A stretch of 64,000 nucleotides of DNA from Leisingera sp. NJS204 (GTDB lineage: Bacteria > Pseudomonadota > Alphaproteobacteria > Rhodobacterales > Rhodobacteraceae). Made by a program: the position numbers and the translations under genes. The stretch's first letter is position 1; the number at the start of each line of letters is the position of its first letter. This document shows positions 61,170-64,000 of the stretch, one piece after another. Below the pieces are notes generated by a model that was given only the letters and a program-made list of their open reading frames with translations, made no database searches and was not told the origin of the DNA. The stretch is taken from positions 3,897,501-3,961,500 of the forward strand of contig NZ_CP035417.1 of the NCBI RefSeq assembly GCF_004123675.1. Reading direction: 5' to 3'.

Positions 61170-61466
61170 ATGGATATTCGCAGTCTTTCCGCGGCAACCG
61201 GCTATGCCGCTGCCCGTCCCGCCACCAAAGCCGATCCCGAATATGCGGGCACTGGCGCAGGCCCCCGCCTGAAAGAGAGCTTTGAGAATTTCGCGGCGAC
61301 TTTGCAGCAAAGTGAACAGGTCTCAATGCAGGCGATGACCTCAAACGCCGACCCGCACGCTTTGGTGCAGGCCCTGGCGCAGACCGAACTGGCAGTCGAA
61401 ACTGCGGTTACCGTGCGCAACAAGGTCGTCGAAGCTTACCAGGAAATCCTGAGGATGCCGGTCTAA
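61170..61466 (+). CDS. fliE: Flagellar hook-basal body complex protein FliE
   Basis: 98 residues: MDIRSLSAATGYAAARPATK onward, with FAATLQQSEQVSMQAMTSNADPHALVQALAQTELAVETAVTVRNKVVEAYQEILRMPV as the conserved C-terminal half. It joins the MS ring to the rod. ATTTGGAGA ahead. Confidence 0.9.
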   Translation: MDIRSLSAATGYAAARPATKADPEYAGTGAGPRLKESFENFAATLQQSEQVSMQAMTSNADPHALVQALAQTELAVETAVTVRNKVVEAYQEILRMPV

Positions 61467-61469
61467 GCC

Positions 61470-61742
61470 ATGATGAGCGAAAGCCTCTTCTATGACACGC
61501 TGCGCCAAGCGCTGTGGGCCGCCGTCACCATGTCGACGCCGATCCTGGTTGTTGCACTGGTTGTCGGTCTGGCCATCGGCCTGTTTCAGGCTCTGACGTC
61601 GGTGCAGGAAATGACCCTGACCTTCGTGCCCAAACTGACAGCGATCCTGGTCGTGTTCTGGATGACAATGGGCTTCATGACACAAACGCTGGTGGCCTTC
61701 TTCCACGGCCACGTTGTTCCGATGATTGCCGGAGGTTCGTAA
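61470..61742 (+). CDS. fliQ: Flagellar export protein FliQ
   Basis: 90 residues with two transmembrane helices (TPILVVALVVGLAIGLFQAL and FVPKLTAILVVFWMTMGFMTQTL). LTSVQEMTLTFVPKL is the family's cytoplasmic loop. Part of the type III export gate. The stop overlaps flgF by one base (TAATG). ATG 61473 is an alternative start. Confidence 0.9.
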   Translation: MMSESLFYDTLRQALWAAVTMSTPILVVALVVGLAIGLFQALTSVQEMTLTFVPKLTAILVVFWMTMGFMTQTLVAFFHGHVVPMIAGGS

Positions 61743-62458
61743 TGGAAAATGCAGGCTACGCAACCCTTTCACGCCAAACGGGCCTGATGCGGGAGATGCG
61801 CGTCATTGCCAACAATATCGCGAACTCGGCCACTACCGGCTACCGCCAGGAGGGCCTGATCTTTTCGGAATTTGTGCAGTCCTCGCCCGGCCAGCAGTCG
61901 CTGTCAATGTCGCGCGCAAATATCTTCAATACCTCGATGGAGCAGGGTCAGCTGACCAAAACCGGCGGCTCGTTTGACTTTGCAATCGAGGGCGACGCCT
62001 TCTTTATGGTGGAAACGCCGCAAGGCGAAAGGTTGACCCGTTCAGGTGCCTTCTCCCCCAATGCTGATGGCGATCTGGTGACCATGGATGGATACCGGGT
62101 GCTGGATGCCGGCCGCGCGCCGGTCTTTGTTCCGCCGGATGCCGGCAAGATCGAAGTCGGGGCGGATGGTTCGCTCAGTGCAAACGGGCGGCTTCTGGGA
62201 CAGCTTGGCCTGTTCAAGCCGATGGAGCAGCACACGCTGGTGCGCGAGGACGGAGTGATGTTCCGCGTCGACGGCGAGATTGAGGACAGTTTTGATGCGA
62301 AAGTGCTGCAAGGCTTTCTCGAAGGCTCCAACGTGAATGCGATTTCCGAAGTGACCCGCATGATCGAAGTCCAGCGCGCCTATGAAATGGGCCAAAGCTT
62401 TCTGCAGGCGGAAGACGAACGCATCCGCAATGCCATCAAAAACCTGATCAAGACCTAG
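61742..62458 (+). CDS. flgF: Flagellar basal-body rod protein FlgF
   Basis: 238 residues from ATG 61742 (MENAGYATLSRQTGLMREMRVIANNIANSATTGYRQEG). The N-terminal rod helix and C-terminal rod region (VNAISEVTRMIEVQRAYEMGQSF) bracket a single D1 domain, which fits FlgF rather than the longer FlgG. Confidence 0.9.
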   Translation: MENAGYATLSRQTGLMREMRVIANNIANSATTGYRQEGLIFSEFVQSSPGQQSLSMSRANIFNTSMEQGQLTKTGGSFDFAIEGDAFFMVETPQGERLTRSGAFSPNADGDLVTMDGYRVLDAGRAPVFVPPDAGKIEVGADGSLSANGRLLGQLGLFKPMEQHTLVREDGVMFRVDGEIEDSFDAKVLQGFLEGSNVNAISEVTRMIEVQRAYEMGQSFLQAEDERIRNAIKNLIKT

Positions 62459-62468
62459 GAGAATCCAG

Positions 62469-63254
62469 ATGCGTGCCTTGAAAATCGCAGCGACCGGCAT
62501 GAGCGCTCAGCAATTGCGGGTGGAGACTATCTCCAACAACCTCGCCAATATGAACACCACAGCCTACAACGCCCGGCGCGCCGAGTTTGCCGATCTGCAC
62601 TACCAGCAGATCTCGCGGGCCGGCAGTGTCAACGCATCGGATGGCACGGTGCTGCCGACCGGCGTGCAGGTTGGCCTGGGTGTGCGCCCCGCCGCCGTCT
62701 CGGTGCATTTGTCGCAAGGCGCGCTGCAGCAGACCAACAATGATCTGGATCTCGCCATCGACGGCAAGGGCTATCTTGAGGTCACATTGCCGTCCGGCCA
62801 GACCGCCTATACCCGCGACGGCGCATTGAAACGCTCAGCCGAAGGGCTGATCGTGACGTCGGACGGTTTTGCAGTTTCTCCCGAAGTCACCATTCCTGAT
62901 GATGCTGTCAGTATCTCGATCAACGCTGAGGGCGAAGTCTACGGGTACTTTGATGAAACCTCGGCAGGCCAGTTGTTGGGCCAGTTCACTCTGGCGGGCT
63001 TTACCAACCCCAAAGGCCTTGAGGCGATCGGCAGCAACCTGTTCACCGAAACAGAGGCCTCTGGTGCTGCCACTGTATCTACGGCCGGCGAAGACGGGCT
63101 TGGCACCCTGCGCCAGGGATATCTGGAGGCCAGTTCCGTGGATGCGGTGCGCGAGGTCACCGAGCTGATCGAAGCCCAGCGGGGCTATGAAATGAATGCC
63201 AAGGTCATCTCGGCTGTCGACCAGATGATGGGCGCAACAACACAGGTGCGCTGA
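62469..63254 (+). CDS. flgG: Flagellar distal rod protein FlgG
   Basis: 261 residues. MRALKIAATGMSAQQLRVETISNNLANMNTTAYNARRAEFADL and the C-terminal EASSVDAVREVTELIEAQRGYEMNAKVIS are the classic FlgG ends. GGAGAATCC precedes the start. Its last base is the first base of the flgA ATG. Confidence 0.93.
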   Translation: MRALKIAATGMSAQQLRVETISNNLANMNTTAYNARRAEFADLHYQQISRAGSVNASDGTVLPTGVQVGLGVRPAAVSVHLSQGALQQTNNDLDLAIDGKGYLEVTLPSGQTAYTRDGALKRSAEGLIVTSDGFAVSPEVTIPDDAVSISINAEGEVYGYFDETSAGQLLGQFTLAGFTNPKGLEAIGSNLFTETEASGAATVSTAGEDGLGTLRQGYLEASSVDAVREVTELIEAQRGYEMNAKVISAVDQMMGATTQVR

Positions 63255-63676
63255 TGAAACTTGCTCTTGCCTGTCTGACCGCAGCGGCGCTTTGCGCACC
63301 GCCCGCCTGGGCGGAATATCTGATCCCGCTGCGTACGATACGCGCAAAGGCGATCGTCAATGCCGAGGACCTGGCTCTGAAAAAAGGCGAGATCCTTGGT
63401 GCGCTGTCGGACCCGGCAGCGGTTGTCGGTCAGGAGGCGCGCGTCGCACTATACGCAGGTCGGCCGTTGCGGGCTGGCGATATCGGCCCGCCGGCCATCA
63501 TTGAACGCAATGACCTGGTCACTTTGACCTTCCGCCAGGGTGTCCTGACCATAGCGGCCGAAGGCCGCGCCTTGGGACGCGGCGCTGCTGGCGAGGCCGT
63601 CCGGGTCATGAATCTTAATTCCCGCACCACCGTAACCGGGCGGATCGCGGCAGACGGTTCCGTTGAGGTAAACTGA
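63254..63676 (+). CDS. flgA: Flagellar P-ring chaperone FlgA
   Basis: 140 residues with a signal peptide (MKLALACLTAAALCAPPAWAE). The SAF-type region (IRAKAIVNAEDLALKKGE, VGQEARVALYAGRPLRAGDI) and the terminal VMNLNSRTTVTGRIAADGSVEV match FlgA. Helps assemble the P ring around the rod in the periplasm. Overlaps flgH (TGATG). Confidence 0.88.
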   Translation: MKLALACLTAAALCAPPAWAEYLIPLRTIRAKAIVNAEDLALKKGEILGALSDPAAVVGQEARVALYAGRPLRAGDIGPPAIIERNDLVTLTFRQGVLTIAAEGRALGRGAAGEAVRVMNLNSRTTVTGRIAADGSVEVN

Positions 63677-64000
63677 TGAAAAAGAAACTTTCCCCCGTCA
63701 AACCGCTGCTGTTCGGGCTCGCCCTGCTGGGTGCCTGCGGCCGGATGGATCATATGGGCAAACCGCCCTCTTTCACCCCGTCCAATGAAAGCTCTGAACA
63801 TGTTGCAATGCTGTACCAGGGATTGCCTGCACAGACACAGAACCGGCGCACCGTTGATGGCGCATCCCTGTGGAGCGGCTCGCAGCAATCACTGCTGGGC
63901 GACCGCCGCGCGATCAAGCGCGGCGATATCCTGACGGTGGTGATCGAGATCGATGAAGAGGCCGAAATTTCCAACGACACCCAGCGCTCACGCTCGGGGG
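63676..64000 (+). CDS. flgH: Flagellar L-ring protein FlgH (partial)
   Basis: The first 108 codons only. MKKKLSPVKPLLFGLALLGACGR has a lipobox (LLGAC), and QNRRTVDGASLWSGSQQSLLGDRRAIKRGDILTVVIEIDE is the FlgH core. Forms the L ring in the outer membrane. Continues past the right edge. Confidence 0.9.
   Translation, partial: MKKKLSPVKPLLFGLALLGACGRMDHMGKPPSFTPSNESSEHVAMLYQGLPAQTQNRRTVDGASLWSGSQQSLLGDRRAIKRGDILTVVIEIDEEAEISNDTQRSRSG

Overview
The window looks like the chromosome of a roseobacter-group alphaproteobacterium (Rhodobacteraceae, close to Leisingera, Phaeobacter or Ruegeria). It is GC-rich and has the alphaproteobacterial pair ccrM and rnhB, a TRAP dicarboxylate-type transporter, and the flagellar gene order flgB-flgC-fliE-fliQ-flgF-flgG-flgA-flgH divergent from fliI. 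Genus-level placement is inference.

Layout. 1-6843 is host DNA: a class III cyclase running off the left edge, ccrM with two of its own GANTC sites upstream, rnhB, two small secreted proteins, a membrane-anchored winged-helix protein and a DUF427-cyclase fusion. 6860-9650 is a scrapheap of insertion sequences: an IS66 tail, a 3'-truncated IS110 and an IS5/IS427-type transposase that carries the same 40-41 bp palindromic element twice, in opposite orientations.

9793-48356 is a complete-looking 38.6 kb prophage integrated in a tRNA-Arg(CCT) gene, flanked by a 51 bp perfect duplication (attL/attR). It is organised like lambda. A leftward early operon (19715 to 9881) encodes Cas4-like and single-strand-binding-like replication proteins, a family A DNA polymerase, a VRR-NUC nuclease, an SNF2-type helicase carrying an HNH-AP2 endonuclease fused to its N-terminus, a likely excisionase and the integrase. 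A central immunity region has a repressor and a Cro-like protein plus four copies of one operator. A rightward early operon has a primase-helicase, an origin-like cluster of GTATGACA octamers, and a NusG-like protein that probably antiterminates the late operon. The late operon (26186-45622) encodes terminase, P22-like portal, scaffold, SU10-type capsid, adaptors, tail hub, three ejection-type proteins, a tail fibre and lysis proteins, so the virion is probably a podovirus. Next to attR lies a low-GC three-gene cassette (45748-48146: TIGR04255-like protein, HTH protein, and a protein with a 'SQTCD' motif). Its place, composition and gene content fit a prophage-borne accessory system, possibly anti-phage defence, that I do not recognise as described.

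48386-49750 holds another IS pile (tnpA fragment plus a truncated IS110 whose start codon has become ATA). 49969-56891 is host metabolism: LacI-type regulator, YcaQ-type DNA glycosylase, thioesterase, a TRAP transporter (dctM, dctQ, dctP) and a fumarylacetoacetate-hydrolase-family enzyme. 57000-58700 is a third IS graveyard (IS3, IS21, IS66, a dctM remnant), with a 7 bp tandem repeat of nearly 13 copies. 58935-64000 is the flagellar cluster.

All functional calls rest on reading translated sequence and motifs by eye. No database search was run.
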